From positions 42,291,883 to 42,355,882 of the forward strand of contig OZ024879.1 of the NCBI GenBank assembly GCA_964017185.1: 64,000 nucleotides of DNA, in the 5' to 3' direction. The DNA comes from Rugalucina vietnamica. Taxonomy: Eukaryota; Mollusca; Bivalvia; Lucinida; Lucinidae. This document shows positions 42,491 to 52,334 of this stretch, piece by piece; position 1 is the first letter of the stretch; every line of letters begins with the position of its first letter. Below the pieces are notes generated by a model. The model ran no database searches. It had not been told where the DNA came from and saw nothing but the letters and a program-made list of their open reading frames with translations. A program made the translations under genes and the position numbers.

Positions 42491-45400
42491 TTATATTTTG
42501 TTAAAAAGGTTAGTTCGTTTTAAAAATGACAAAATGCGTTCAACAGATACATTTTTGAACAAATCTTTCAAACTGTTACTTTGAAAGCAGGAACGACGTA
42601 CATCTATAAAATCAATGCATTCAAGCAGAAAGTGCTTGACAGTTAATTGTGTGTCACATCCAATACATTGAGGTTTATCTTCTCGTTTAAGTAAATATGA
42701 ATGTGTCAAGCGTGTATGTCCAATTCGAAGACGAGAAAGAACAATCTCTTCCCGTCTCGAAAGTTTATGAATTAATCTTGGTCGTTTTACATGAGGTTCA
42801 ATTTCTTTCAATTTATTGTCATCTGCTCTGCTCCAAATTGATTGCCATTCATTAAAGACGTACTCGTTGATAAAAGGTTTAAAATTGATAAAAGGAATTT
42901 TAAAATCTGTTTGTTCTAGGCTCAGTGATTCTTTTGCTTTCTTGTCGACTTGCTCGTTACCATATATTCCTACATGACTGGGAACCCAGCAATACACAAT
43001 AGTTTTAAATTCAGAAATGTTATGATGTTTCAGCAATATATTTTGTATTTGTTGGTTTTTGGACATTGTATGGTTTAGGGCCTGAAGGACTGATAGAGAA
43101 TCAGAGAAAATAACGAATTTGTTGTACAAGTTACAGTCATTAATGAAGTCTAAAGCTAAGTCAATAGCCTTAGCTTCTGCTGTGAAAATTGAAGAACCAT
43201 CAGGTAGACGTAAAGTTTTGCAAGCGTCTTTGGAATAAGTAGCACAGCCTACTTTGTTATCTTCCTTTGAACCATCAGTATAAATAAAATGATAATCAGA
43301 AAATTGTGACTGTAGTTGGTGGAAATTTTCTTTGAGAAAGTGTGGATTTGATTCCGATTTTTTCCCTGTGTGAAGTGTCAAATTTACTGTTGGCTTTCTA
43401 ATGCACCATGGTGGAATTTCAGAAACCGAATGTTTTTCTATTTTATCTTGTTTGATTTTTGCTGATGTTAAAAGTGGTGCTACTCGTAAACCAAAAGACC
43501 TGATAGCATTTGGTTTACTTTCATAACGCTGTAAGAGCTCGTCAGAAATATATGTTGGGAAAGTTACCTTATGTGCAGGATTAGAGGGGTTTGCTGCAAG
43601 TCTGATGGCATACTGAAGAGTAAGTTTTTCTCGACGCAAATATAGTGATGGTTCTTCTGCCTCAACATAGAGGCTCTCAACAGGTGACGTTCGAAAAGCC
43701 CCAAGAGCTAGTCTTAGTCCTTGGTGGTGAACTGTATCAAGCATACTCAGGTATGATTTTCTAGCTGATCCATACACAATGGATCCGTAATCCAACTTCG
43801 ACCGAATAATTGACCGATATAGCTGCAGAAGGACAGTGCGGTCAGCGCCCCAGTCGGTATGCGATAAAACCTTTAGTAAGTTTAATGCTTTTAGACATTT
43901 TGCCTTTAAATACTTGATATGCGGTATAAAGGAAAGCTTTCGATCAAATAGAACTCCTAGAAATTTAAAATCTTCAACCACTGGAATAAGAGATCCATAT
44001 AAGTAAAGTTCAGGATCATCATGTACTTTCCGTAGCTGACAGAAATGTACACATTGTGTTTTCGACTTGGAAAATTTAAAACCATTATGCGACGCCCACT
44101 TTTCTATTCTATTTATACACTGCTGTAAGTGTCTTTCAATAGTTCTCATACTTTTCGATCTATAGCACATGCAAAAGTCATCTACATACAGTGATCCATC
44201 TGTTTTAGGATCCAAACAGTCCATTATGCTGTTGATCTTGATATTGAATAATGTTGTAGACAGAATGCTCCCTTGTGGGACACCCTGTGCCTGATCAAAT
44301 TGTTCGGATAAAGTCGATCCAACTCGAACCTGGATCCATCGATCCGCAAGGAAACTTTCTATAAATGTAGCTAATCTGCCTCTAATTCCGAGATCATGGA
44401 GATCTCGTAGAATGCCATACCTCCAAGTGGTATCATAAGCTTTTTCCAAGTCGAAAAACACGGCCACCACATGCTCTTTAGCAACAAATGCATCTCGTAT
44501 GAATGTTTCCAGTCTTACCAAATTGTCATTGGTACATCGTTCAGATCGGAAGCCCGACTGAACAGGTGAAATAAGATTGTTACTTTCTAAGTACCAGACA
44601 AGTCTAACATTAATCATTCTCTCTAAAGTTTTACAAAGACAACTTGTAAGTGCTATTGGTCTGTAATTGTTAGGTTCTGTGTGGTCTTTTCCTGGTTTAG
44701 GAACTGGTATAACTGTGGCTAGTTCCCAACTTTCGGGAAACTTCCCAGTTTCCCACATATCATTGAATATTTCTAATAGAGCTTGAAGTGAGCTAGGAGG
44801 AAGATGTTTAAGCATTTGATAGTGAACTTCGTCGGGACCTGTTGCTGTATCATGGGCTTTACTGATAGCATCCTTCAATTCATCTAAATTAAATGGTGTA
44901 TTATATTCTTCATTATTAGAAGACTTGAAATTTAATTTAATTTTTTCCTGTTCTTTCTTGTATTTTTGAAAGTCCTTTGAGTAATGGCTTGTTGATGAAT
45001 TTGAACAAAATTGTGATGCCAAAGTGTCTGCTATATCTTGCTTTGTTGATGCCAATTCAGATCCGTTGTTAAAATTTGTATTAAGATGTTGATAAGTAGC
45101 AGTTTTTGTTTTACCTGATATTTTCCTAACCATACCCCAGACCTTTTTGGTTGGAGTTTTGTAATTTAATTTTGACACATATGTTCGCCATGATTTACGT
45201 TTGGCTGATTTAATTGTCCGACGGGCCTTTGCTCTAGAATTCCTATAAGTATTTAAATTTTCATTAGTTGGAAACTTGCAGAACCTAGATAGTGTTTGTT
45301 TTCGTTGCTTGATAGCTTCTTTACAATCGTCATTGTACCATGGGTTACTTTTCTTTGGGTTTGTCGAGGTTTTTGGAATGCATTTTTCAGATATACTTAT

Positions 45401-46204
45401 TAAAGAAGAAGTAAAAGTTGCTATAGGATCAGAAGATTCTGAGAGAGAAGTGCTAGTAAGGGATTCATCACATAAAGTATGAAATAAATCCCAATTAGCT
45501 TTATTTAGTTTCCATTTAGGATTATGATCTTCATCGTGATTCAGAATGCTTTCAATTATTATCGGAAAGTGATCAGACCCGTGTTGGTCTTCACATACAG
45601 ACCAATTATAGTCAAGATAGAGAGAGGGATGAAAGAGTGATAGATCAATAGACGAAAAAGTACCTTTTCCAGAATCAAGATAAGTTTTCGATTTATCATT
45701 CATTAAGCAGATGTCATTCTGTGTGATAAATTCCTCGATTAACTCTCCTCTGGGGTCATTATCGTTACTACCCCAAAGTAAATTGTGACCATTGAAGTCA
45801 CCTAATATCATAAAGGGAGAAGGGAGTTGCTTAAGTAAAGAGTTAAGATGTTCAGATCTTAGTTCGAAGGAAGGCGGGATATAGACAGAACAGAAAGTAA
45901 TCTCTTTGTCAAGAGTAACAGAAACAGCTTTAGCTTGTAAATTTGTTTTCAACTTAATTTCACGTTGAGGTAAGGAAGACTTAACTAGAATAAAGCTTCC
46001 ACCAGAAGCTCTGGCACAATCACTGTGGATGTGATTGTAAACATTAAAGCCTTTGAAAGTAAAGTTGTCGTCAGTTTTCAGAAAAGTTTCTTGTAGACAG
46101 AAAACAGAAGGTCCTAGTAGACTCAATAGTAATAGTAATTCTTCATAACGTGGTTTTATGCCTCGACAATTCCACTGTATAATTCTTTGTTTACTTTTGT
46201 CCAT
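42491..46204 (-). CDS. LINE ORF2: endonuclease, reverse transcriptase, RNase H
   Basis: A 1237-residue uninterrupted frame with a genuine ATG. The N-terminal APE-type endonuclease (about 1-230) has Q-W-N-C-R-G, L-Q-E-T-F, G-D-F-N-G-H-N, S-S-I-D-L-S and G-S-D-H-F-P-I, and nicks target DNA. The RT (about 490-770) has N-Y-R-P-I-A-L, F-F-D-L-E-K-A-Y-D, G-V-P-Q-G-S-I-L-S and the catalytic Y-V-D-D. The RNase H domain (about 970-1095) has Y-T-D-G-S, T-A-E-A-K-A, S-D-S-L and the H/E-D-type end V-P-S-H-V-G-I-x-G-N-E-x-V-D. A C-terminal C-x2-C-x8-H-x4-C knuckle starts at residue 1181. All catalytic residues expected for target-primed reverse transcription are visible. Confidence 0.95.
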   Translation of the reverse strand: MDKSKQRIIQWNCRGIKPRYEELLLLLSLLGPSVFCLQETFLKTDDNFTFKGFNVYNHIHSDCARASGGSFILVKSSLPQREIKLKTNLQAKAVSVTLDKEITFCSVYIPPSFELRSEHLNSLLKQLPSPFMILGDFNGHNLLWGSNDNDPRGELIEEFITQNDICLMNDKSKTYLDSGKGTFSSIDLSLFHPSLYLDYNWSVCEDQHGSDHFPIIIESILNHDEDHNPKWKLNKANWDLFHTLCDESLTSTSLSESSDPIATFTSSLISISEKCIPKTSTNPKKSNPWYNDDCKEAIKQRKQTLSRFCKFPTNENLNTYRNSRAKARRTIKSAKRKSWRTYVSKLNYKTPTKKVWGMVRKISGKTKTATYQHLNTNFNNGSELASTKQDIADTLASQFCSNSSTSHYSKDFQKYKKEQEKIKLNFKSSNNEEYNTPFNLDELKDAISKAHDTATGPDEVHYQMLKHLPPSSLQALLEIFNDMWETGKFPESWELATVIPVPKPGKDHTEPNNYRPIALTSCLCKTLERMINVRLVWYLESNNLISPVQSGFRSERCTNDNLVRLETFIRDAFVAKEHVVAVFFDLEKAYDTTWRYGILRDLHDLGIRGRLATFIESFLADRWIQVRVGSTLSEQFDQAQGVPQGSILSTTLFNIKINSIMDCLDPKTDGSLYVDDFCMCYRSKSMRTIERHLQQCINRIEKWASHNGFKFSKSKTQCVHFCQLRKVHDDPELYLYGSLIPVVEDFKFLGVLFDRKLSFIPHIKYLKAKCLKALNLLKVLSHTDWGADRTVLLQLYRSIIRSKLDYGSIVYGSARKSYLSMLDTVHHQGLRLALGAFRTSPVESLYVEAEEPSLYLRREKLTLQYAIRLAANPSNPAHKVTFPTYISDELLQRYESKPNAIRSFGLRVAPLLTSAKIKQDKIEKHSVSEIPPWCIRKPTVNLTLHTGKKSESNPHFLKENFHQLQSQFSDYHFIYTDGSKEDNKVGCATYSKDACKTLRLPDGSSIFTAEAKAIDLALDFINDCNLYNKFVIFSDSLSVLQALNHTMSKNQQIQNILLKHHNISEFKTIVYCWVPSHVGIYGNEQVDKKAKESLSLEQTDFKIPFINFKPFINEYVFNEWQSIWSRADDNKLKEIEPHVKRPRLIHKLSRREEIVLSRLRIGHTRLTHSYLLKREDKPQCIGCDTQLTVKHFLLECIDFIDVRRSCFQSNSLKDLFKNVSVERILSFLKRTNLFNKI

Positions 46205-46261
46205 TAAATAATTTCAGAGAATTAAAAAAATTGACCCTTCTTAAATGTAAAAGACTGGAAA

Positions 46262-47596
46262 CTAAGTATTTGGAATTCTTGGAAGATGCACTTTGCGAGG
46301 ACTAGGAGGAGTGACATCTGCCTCCATGCTAGTTTCTTCAAGGCAGTCATAGTAATTGTCAGTTCTTACGGGGTCATCAGCCCCTTTCGGTACTCTCTCG
46401 GACAGAAGCTTCCTTCTATCCTTTGGTGAGAGAGGCTTTGGTGGTGCAGGAGGCTTTCCTCCTGCCGTTGGAGGTTTACCTCCAGTTGGAGGTTTACCTC
46501 CTGCAGTTTTGTTGGACGGAGGGTTTTGAGCAGGAGGAGGTTTGCCTCCTGCTTGTGCAGGGGATGCTTTACCTCCTGCAGTCTGGTTGGTACCAGAAGG
46601 GGCATCGCCTCCTGGATTTTGGTGTGTTTTAATTTGAACGTCGTATGTTTCATCAGTCTGTGTCATGGCATCTACAAGTTTGACTTGTGTGCCAGCACTT
46701 CTTATGATGCTGGCATAGTTTCTGCTTGCAGTCGACGATTGCTGCTCAACGATTTTGCGCGCTTCGAAGAATGAAAGATTTCTGGTATATTTGATTTTAA
46801 GGATTTCCTTCTCTTTGTGCCAAGTCGGACAGTCGCGTGAAAAAGTGGGGTGTGGGCCACTGCAGTTGACGCACTTTGCTGTTTTATCACAGTTGCGATC
46901 ATCACTGCAGTGTTTGTCTTCTCCACAATTTGCACATAGTTTTTGCCTGTTACATCTGCTTTCGTGATGGCCGAAAACCTGACAATGGTAACATCGTAGA
47001 GGATTTGGTACGTATACCTCCACGTTCACAGATATGTATGCTGCTTTTATTTTCTTTGGCATAATTGGTGTATTGAATGTTAAAACGTAAGTGCTTGTAC
47101 GTTTAAGGACACCGTTTCTGCGAACTTGAATGTTACGAATGTCTTGAACTCCTTGACTTCTCAAATGATCTAGGATTTCAACGTCAGTGCAAGGGCCTAA
47201 GTCCTCGCAACGAATGACACCCTTTGAACAATTGAGAGTTTTGTGCAGAGAAATGTTGACGTCAAGGTCAAATAATTTCTTGGTCCGTAGCAGGTTTTCG
47301 ATATGTTTCTTCTTTTCGACTTCAAGTAGCAGATCGCCCGATTTAAGCTTTTTGATACTCTTCGGTTGACCTGCTAATGATACGATGCATTTCTCAATCA
47401 CGAAAGGGGATAGATCTGAAACTTTTCTCGATGAGTCTGCCGACTGAACGACTAAGAAGCGCGGTACGTTTAAAGCTGATTGTGACGTTACTTGTGCAGT
47501 AGGCTGTCGAGTATCAGAATCCGAAGATCCATCTGACTCTTCAGACCTTTGGCGTTTGTTTGAGTTCTGTGACGATTGATTTTCTGGAACACCCAT
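46262..47596 (-). CDS. LINE ORF1: nucleic-acid-binding protein with zinc knuckles
   Basis: A 444-residue frame from the ATG at 47596 (M-G-V-P-E-N-Q); the frame is open further 5' to a GTG at 47662, but no ATG lies there. A serine/acid-rich N-terminus is followed by a probable RRM-like region. Three cysteine knuckles follow (C-Y-H-C-Q-V-F-G-H-H-E-S-R-C, C-A-N-C-G-E-D-K-H-C and C-V-N-C-S-G-P-H-P-T-F-S-R-D-C), and then a low-complexity tail with repeated A-G-G-K-P-P. It would coat the LINE RNA. The A-G-G-K-P-P part is a short tandem repeat on DNA and is likely to vary in length between copies. Confidence 0.9.
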   Translation of the reverse strand: MGVPENQSSQNSNKRQRSEESDGSSDSDTRQPTAQVTSQSALNVPRFLVVQSADSSRKVSDLSPFVIEKCIVSLAGQPKSIKKLKSGDLLLEVEKKKHIENLLRTKKLFDLDVNISLHKTLNCSKGVIRCEDLGPCTDVEILDHLRSQGVQDIRNIQVRRNGVLKRTSTYVLTFNTPIMPKKIKAAYISVNVEVYVPNPLRCYHCQVFGHHESRCNRQKLCANCGEDKHCSDDRNCDKTAKCVNCSGPHPTFSRDCPTWHKEKEILKIKYTRNLSFFEARKIVEQQSSTASRNYASIIRSAGTQVKLVDAMTQTDETYDVQIKTHQNPGGDAPSGTNQTAGGKASPAQAGGKPPPAQNPPSNKTAGGKPPTGGKPPTAGGKPPAPPKPLSPKDRRKLLSERVPKGADDPVRTDNYYDCLEETSMEADVTPPSPRKVHLPRIPNT

Positions 47597-47817
47597 AATT
47601 AAATGGATTAATGATTCATCTCGAATGCTCTCCGCCCTCCTTGGAGCCCTACAAGGGAACACTTAAAATGAGTGGCTTTCCTACTCAAAAGTGTTAGAGA
47701 TACACAGAGATATACTCGCACAAGCTTGATGCCTACACGATTGACCCGTTGAGCCGCCGCCTTCTAGGAATGATAAAGACAGAAAAAAAAAGACGTTGAT
47801 GGGCATATGGTAGGTAC

Positions 47818-49130
47818 GTTTTTCTTTGAGTTTTATCTAATATTAAAAGTTCTCATCAATATTTGAACAACAAAAAAGTTGGATTATTTATATGTCTTAT
47901 CATATGATTATAGAACATTATCATACCAATCATTTGATACCGATTTCAGCTCTCTAAAGCTATTGGTCACTGAGATATTAGCAATTTTATTGGCATACCT
48001 CTTTCCTTTGGCAGTGATTTTTCTGCTATATCTTATGTTTTCTTAAATATTTGAGCAACAAGAAAATAAGCTTGTTTATATATCTTATTACGTGGTTATA
48101 GAATATTGTCAAAGAAATCATTTGATACCCATTTCAGCACTCTAGGACATTTGGTTGCTGAGATATAAATGTTTATATTGGTATACCCCCTCCATTTTTC
48201 TTTGATTTTTTATCTAATATTTAAAGTTCTCATCAATATTCGAACAACAAGAAAGTTAGATTATTTATATGTCTAATCACACAATTATAGAACATTATCA
48301 TACCAATCATTTGATACCAATTTCAACTCTCTAGAGCGATTGGTCACTGAGATATTAGCAATTTTATTAGTATACCCCCTTCCTTTGACAGTGATTTTTC
48401 TCTTATATCTTAAGTTTTCTTAAATATTTGAGTAACAAAAAAGTCAGCTTGTTTATATATCTTATTATAAGGTTATAGAATATTGTCAACGCAATCATTT
48501 GACACCTATTTCTGCTCTCTATGGCTTTTGGTTGCTGAGATATAAACATTTCCATAGGTATACCCCCTCCAATTTCTGTGATTCTTCTACTATATTTGTT
48601 GATTTCATCAAAAGTCAAACAGCAGAAAAGTCTGATAGTAAATGTATCTTATTTCAGGGTTTTAAATGTTATCATAGCAATCATTTGTTATAAGTTTCAG
48701 CTCTCTATGGCTTTTGGTTGCCGAGATATAAACATTTCTGTAGGTATACCCCCTCCAATGTTCTGTTATTTTTCTCTTCTATTGAAAGTTCTTATCAATA
48801 TTTGAACATCAAGAAAGTCAGATTCTTTTTGTATCTTATCACATGATTATAGAACATTATCACAACAATCATTTGATACACATTTCAGCTCTCTTAAGAG
48901 TTTTTGGTCACTGAGATATTAGCAATTTTGTTTGGTATACCCCCTTCCTTTATCTGTTTCTTTTCTAATATCTGAATTTCTTTTTAATATTTGAGCATTA
49001 AGATAGCCAGTTGTTTATATACCTTATTACATGATTATAAAACATTGCCAAAGCAATCATTTGATACCTATTTCAGCTCTCTATGTCTATCAGTAGCCAA
49101 GATACATGTGGTAATAGAGGTGTACCACAT
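47818..49130 (+). repeat. satellite array, right part (188-bp units)
   Basis: Landmark TTGATAC-type sites at 47934, 48122, 48311, 48499, 48685, 48873 and 49061 keep a 186-189 bp period. Types A and B alternate for most of the array, giving a dimeric period of about 376 bp. Taken with the left part there are twelve units. Confidence 0.9.
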
Positions 49131-49249
49131 TAATTCCTCTGCTTATTAGGGGTGGGGGTGATCACTCAAATGGACATTAAAGTGATCCTCTGACCAAATT
49201 GGCACCCATGAGCATTTGGTCTAAGGTTGCAAGGTACATCCTACAACCC

Positions 49250-49790
49250 ACTCATATACTTAAATGACAATAGGGTAAATTTTGATTTTCGTCATTTTCA
49301 TTAATATTCATGAAAATTCAAATGAGAAAATTTTCATTAAGGTCCATAAAGTCAACAAATTTGTCAAATAGCATTATTGGTACAATAACAATGAGCCACA
49401 ATGATAGTTTAGGCCTGAAATTAGTTTTTACGGGGATAATTTAATTTTTAAATGTTTCGTTTTTCATTTTAATGTTTTAATGAAAATTCATGAATAAGCA
49501 AATTAGATATTTTCCATTACTTATTATTGGATAAAAGGGCTATGTATAGGCATTAAAATGAGACCAAGTTCAATGGTCTAGGATAAGATACAACTGAGAT
49601 ATCTTCAGTTTTCTATGTGTACCCCCATTATTAAAACGCAAAAAATGAATATTTAGGGTAATATAATGAAACATAGCATAAAACGCAAACGCTTCCACTT
49701 CCAGATGGCAGAAAACAGGGTTTGATAGCTTTTTCAATGTACTTTTAGAAAATCATAGTGTAGAAAATTCCCCCTGGGGGGGAGGGGGGG
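49250..49790 (-). repeat. right long inverted arm
   Basis: Inverse partner of 40657-41180. It ends in a G-rich tract next to TATTGGTAGCT. Confidence 0.75.
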
Positions 49791-49900
49791 TATTGGTAGC
49801 TAGAAGACTATAATGTTTGGGCGTGTCGATCTGGTGTGGATTCGAGGCTGCGCGCGGGGGCACTGATGATGTAGGACTATAAGAATCTTACATGAGAGTC

Positions 49901-50005
49901 AGGTATGGATAGACAAATCTGTCCTGAGGGTACAGTCTGGCATCGCGTGGCTCGCCTCGTGATGCCAAACTGTGACCCGAGGGACAGATTTGTCTATCCA
50001 TACCT
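49901..50005. repeat. 105-bp near-perfect hairpin
   Basis: The left arm AGGTATGGATAGACAAATCT... (49901-49947) pairs with the right arm ...AGATTTGTCTATCCATACCT (49958-50005) with only a few mismatches, leaving a loop of about 10 bases. Probably a small foldback or MITE; it lies 100 bp outside the large foldback element. Confidence 0.85.
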
Positions 50006-50009
50006 TACA

Positions 50010-51465
50010 AGCATGATGGATTCTTTTTCTTACATTGTCGTACTATATACCTAGAAAATGCTACAATCGCAGCTGATCAGCGCATTTGTTTTCGCTCTAC
50101 GTGGATAGTACATTTGCTCGTTCTGCTGACTAACATGGCTTCGCTGAATACTACACGTCGGTTCCTCGTCCCACTTCCGTGAAGGATCACGAAACGCCGA
50201 CGGCAACACGCTATATCGTGTCGACTGTTGTTTTTGCCTGCAAATAGTCTTTCAGAGTTATGTTAGTTGGTGACTATTGTTAATCCTTTTCTTTCAAAAT
50301 TCATTAATAATTACGATATTGGCCTATGAACATTGTACTTCTATCACAGCACCACCACCGTCTATCAACGTACACCGGATAAAGCGATCAGCGAAGCGAG
50401 GAAAACTTGACACGGTTTGGATCAAGGTCATTAATTTCGATTATTTTCGCGTAAATACTTGAAAATTCAATAGATGCAAATTTCACAGTTGTTGTTTAGA
50501 CATTAATGAATGTTAATTCTTACCATCGCTGCTTAGCAATCATCTTTAAGAGCTACGATTAACAAAAATGTGTCCCTGATCACTGATTATCCTCGTGTGT
50601 CTGTCACGTCATACAAGTTTTCAAGACTGTTTCGGTAAAATTTTAATGAAAAGTCCAATGGGATACCTGCAAAAATGCTCAACAATTCATAGCGAGTCAC
50701 ACAATATGCCCCAGATTTACTTTTGAAACCGCTATTTTCAATAGATTCTTCTTTTTCAAAATTGTCCGGTGCACGGTCTATAGCAGGGAAGCGTACGTTC
50801 TATAGCAAAATTCCTGATTTTAGTGTATGGTCTATAGCAAAATGAAGAAATCTTCTTGAAAACTGCTGTTTGGAGCTCGAAAAAAGTTAGTTTGATGATC
50901 GTAGATAAGGTTATGCCACTCAATAATGTCACAGATCTCTGCCCCGTCTATATTGTAATTTTAATGGTACTGACTTTATTGATTTTGTTTTATATTTGTC
51001 GAAATATCATTAAAATCAAAGGCATATCCCTGCTAACTACCACAAAAGCACAAGAAGTACATGACTAACAAGCATTTTAACCCGGGCATAGAGCCCAATA
51101 AACCTTTTGCTGCTCTTAAATGTTTAATAAAAACATAACTGGCTATACATTACTTAAACCACCACCTTATGTGCTCGTGCAAACCCTTTCGTGTTGAAAA
51201 GACCGTTTCCAAAGGATGGTGTAAGTACAGTAGGATTTACGTCAAAAATGTGTAGCCGAAGTGTCCTCAAATGCGATACCCATACAACGTGGCGACCCTG
51301 TAGCTTGGCAGTTCAGTCGGCAGAGTACTCAAATGCTAAACGCTAGACGTAGAGGCCATGTGTTGAAAATAGGACAGTCGACCAGGGAGTACCACAATAA
51401 AATAACGTATCCCATCCACGGCGCCCAGAGGAAGAGAAAACCGATTCAAGCATAAACAATAACTA
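50010..51465. other. non-coding; family C fragment and tRNA-like D-arm
   Basis: CAGCTGATCAGCGCATTTGTTTTCGC (about 50069-50094) is a family C fragment. GGCAGTTCAGTCGGCAGAGTA near 51308 resembles a tRNA A-box/D-arm, but no B-box follows at the right distance. The hydrophobic 70-codon frame at 50856-51068 is not supported as a gene. Confidence 0.35.
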
Positions 51466-51808
51466 CTTCAGAGTGAGGTTATGGCCATGTAAAACCGGTT
51501 TAAGCCCGCCAGTAACTTTGTGTTACTGATCGTTCCAAGTCGATACTTCTGTGGTGGTTCTTTTTGTTTTATGTCTTGGTGTTTGGAATTTTTTTTTGTG
51601 CTGTTGGCGCCTTATGTATGTTTTCATATTTTTAGTTAAGGTAACTGAGTGGCCACCTATTGGGAAAATAGCTGCTCATTCGGCTTACGATATGTTTCAT
51701 GGTATAAGTACCTGACTGTTAGTTTGGTTTTTTTCCCACCTCGGTTTTTGGAGTGGGAATCTTTTTCTGATTGCGCCTTTTCCTGATCTTTGCCTACTTG
51801 TACCTTTC
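51466..51808 (+). repeat. family A element, 5'-truncated copy
   Basis: From GAGTGAGGTTATGGCCATGT to CTACTTGTACCTTTCAG. About 340 bp, little diverged. Confidence 0.9.
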
Positions 51809-52140
51809 AGTCCCTCTTCCTATTTCGAGGTAGTTAGTTGATCCATTTAATAAGAGTCTACAACAATCACACTGCCGGTCGGACTTCGTTCTGTTTCCGC
51901 TCAAGCGACTCCTAGATAGATCACAAATAACAAAAGAAATAACTAAAAAAAAAAATAAGAGAATTTTCGCTCATTTGTTTCTTACTTTTTGTGACGTCAG
52001 CTAAATTGTACATCCTTTTAACTTAAGTCTCCGAACCTAATATTGTTGGTGCTGTTTGATCAATAACCTGGAATTTTAATTTTAAAGATATTGCTGATGA
52101 AATAACACGGAAGTCTTATCGAGCCTATTGGTTTGATGGT
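51809..52140. other. non-coding, nothing recognised
   Basis: Spacer between the family A copy and the gag fossil. Confidence 0.4.
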
Positions 52141-52334
52141 GTGTCCACTATAAAATTTCAATTTTGTATGTTTTTTTTTTTTTTTTCAAAGCTGTTTTTA
52201 TTTTCATTTGTCTGAGAACATTTTGGCTAATAACATTGCATCTGTCACCTGTGTCTATTGGCATTGAAATTTCATTGTCATAGATGATACTTTTCACTGT
52301 CCAGTCGTCTGATATGCTGTTGATTTCATGTGCA

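Larger units (their letters stand above)
42273..47817 (-). mobile_element. full-length LINE, I-superfamily (Nimb-like)
   Basis: A 5.5-kb non-LTR retrotransposon on the minus strand, with a short 5' UTR, ORF1, a 57-bp spacer, ORF2 (endonuclease, RT, RNase H) and a 3' UTR ending in a (TCAA/CAAT)n tail. A 12-bp target duplication, GTTTTTCTTTGA, flanks it. Both ORFs are fully open, so it looks intact and recently inserted; RNase H after RT places it in the I group and not Jockey. It interrupts a satellite array whose 188-bp spacing is restored exactly when the LINE and one target copy are removed. Another insertion of its 3' end is seen at 29526-29598. Confidence 0.95.
40592..49790. mobile_element. 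large foldback-type element with satellite interior, interrupted by a LINE
   Basis: The left arm (about 40657-41180) and the reverse complement of the right arm (about 49250-49790) align over some 500 bp with strong similarity by eye. Shared landmarks are CAGGGGGAATTTTCT, TCTGGAAGTGGAAGCGTTTG, CCATTGAACTTGGTCT and AGGCCTAAACTAT. TATTGGTAGCT occurs on both sides (40581-40591 and 49791-49801) and may be an 11-bp target duplication, in the range used by Mutator-like elements; the left end then has about 65 extra bases. Between the arms is a 188-bp satellite array holding a 5.5-kb LINE; without the LINE the element is about 3.65 kb. No transposase is inside, so it is non-autonomous. Confidence 0.75.

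Noticed and set aside
50856-51068. 70-codon frame with a strong hydrophobic segment
   Set aside because: Isolated, no splice signals, AT-rich; likely chance.
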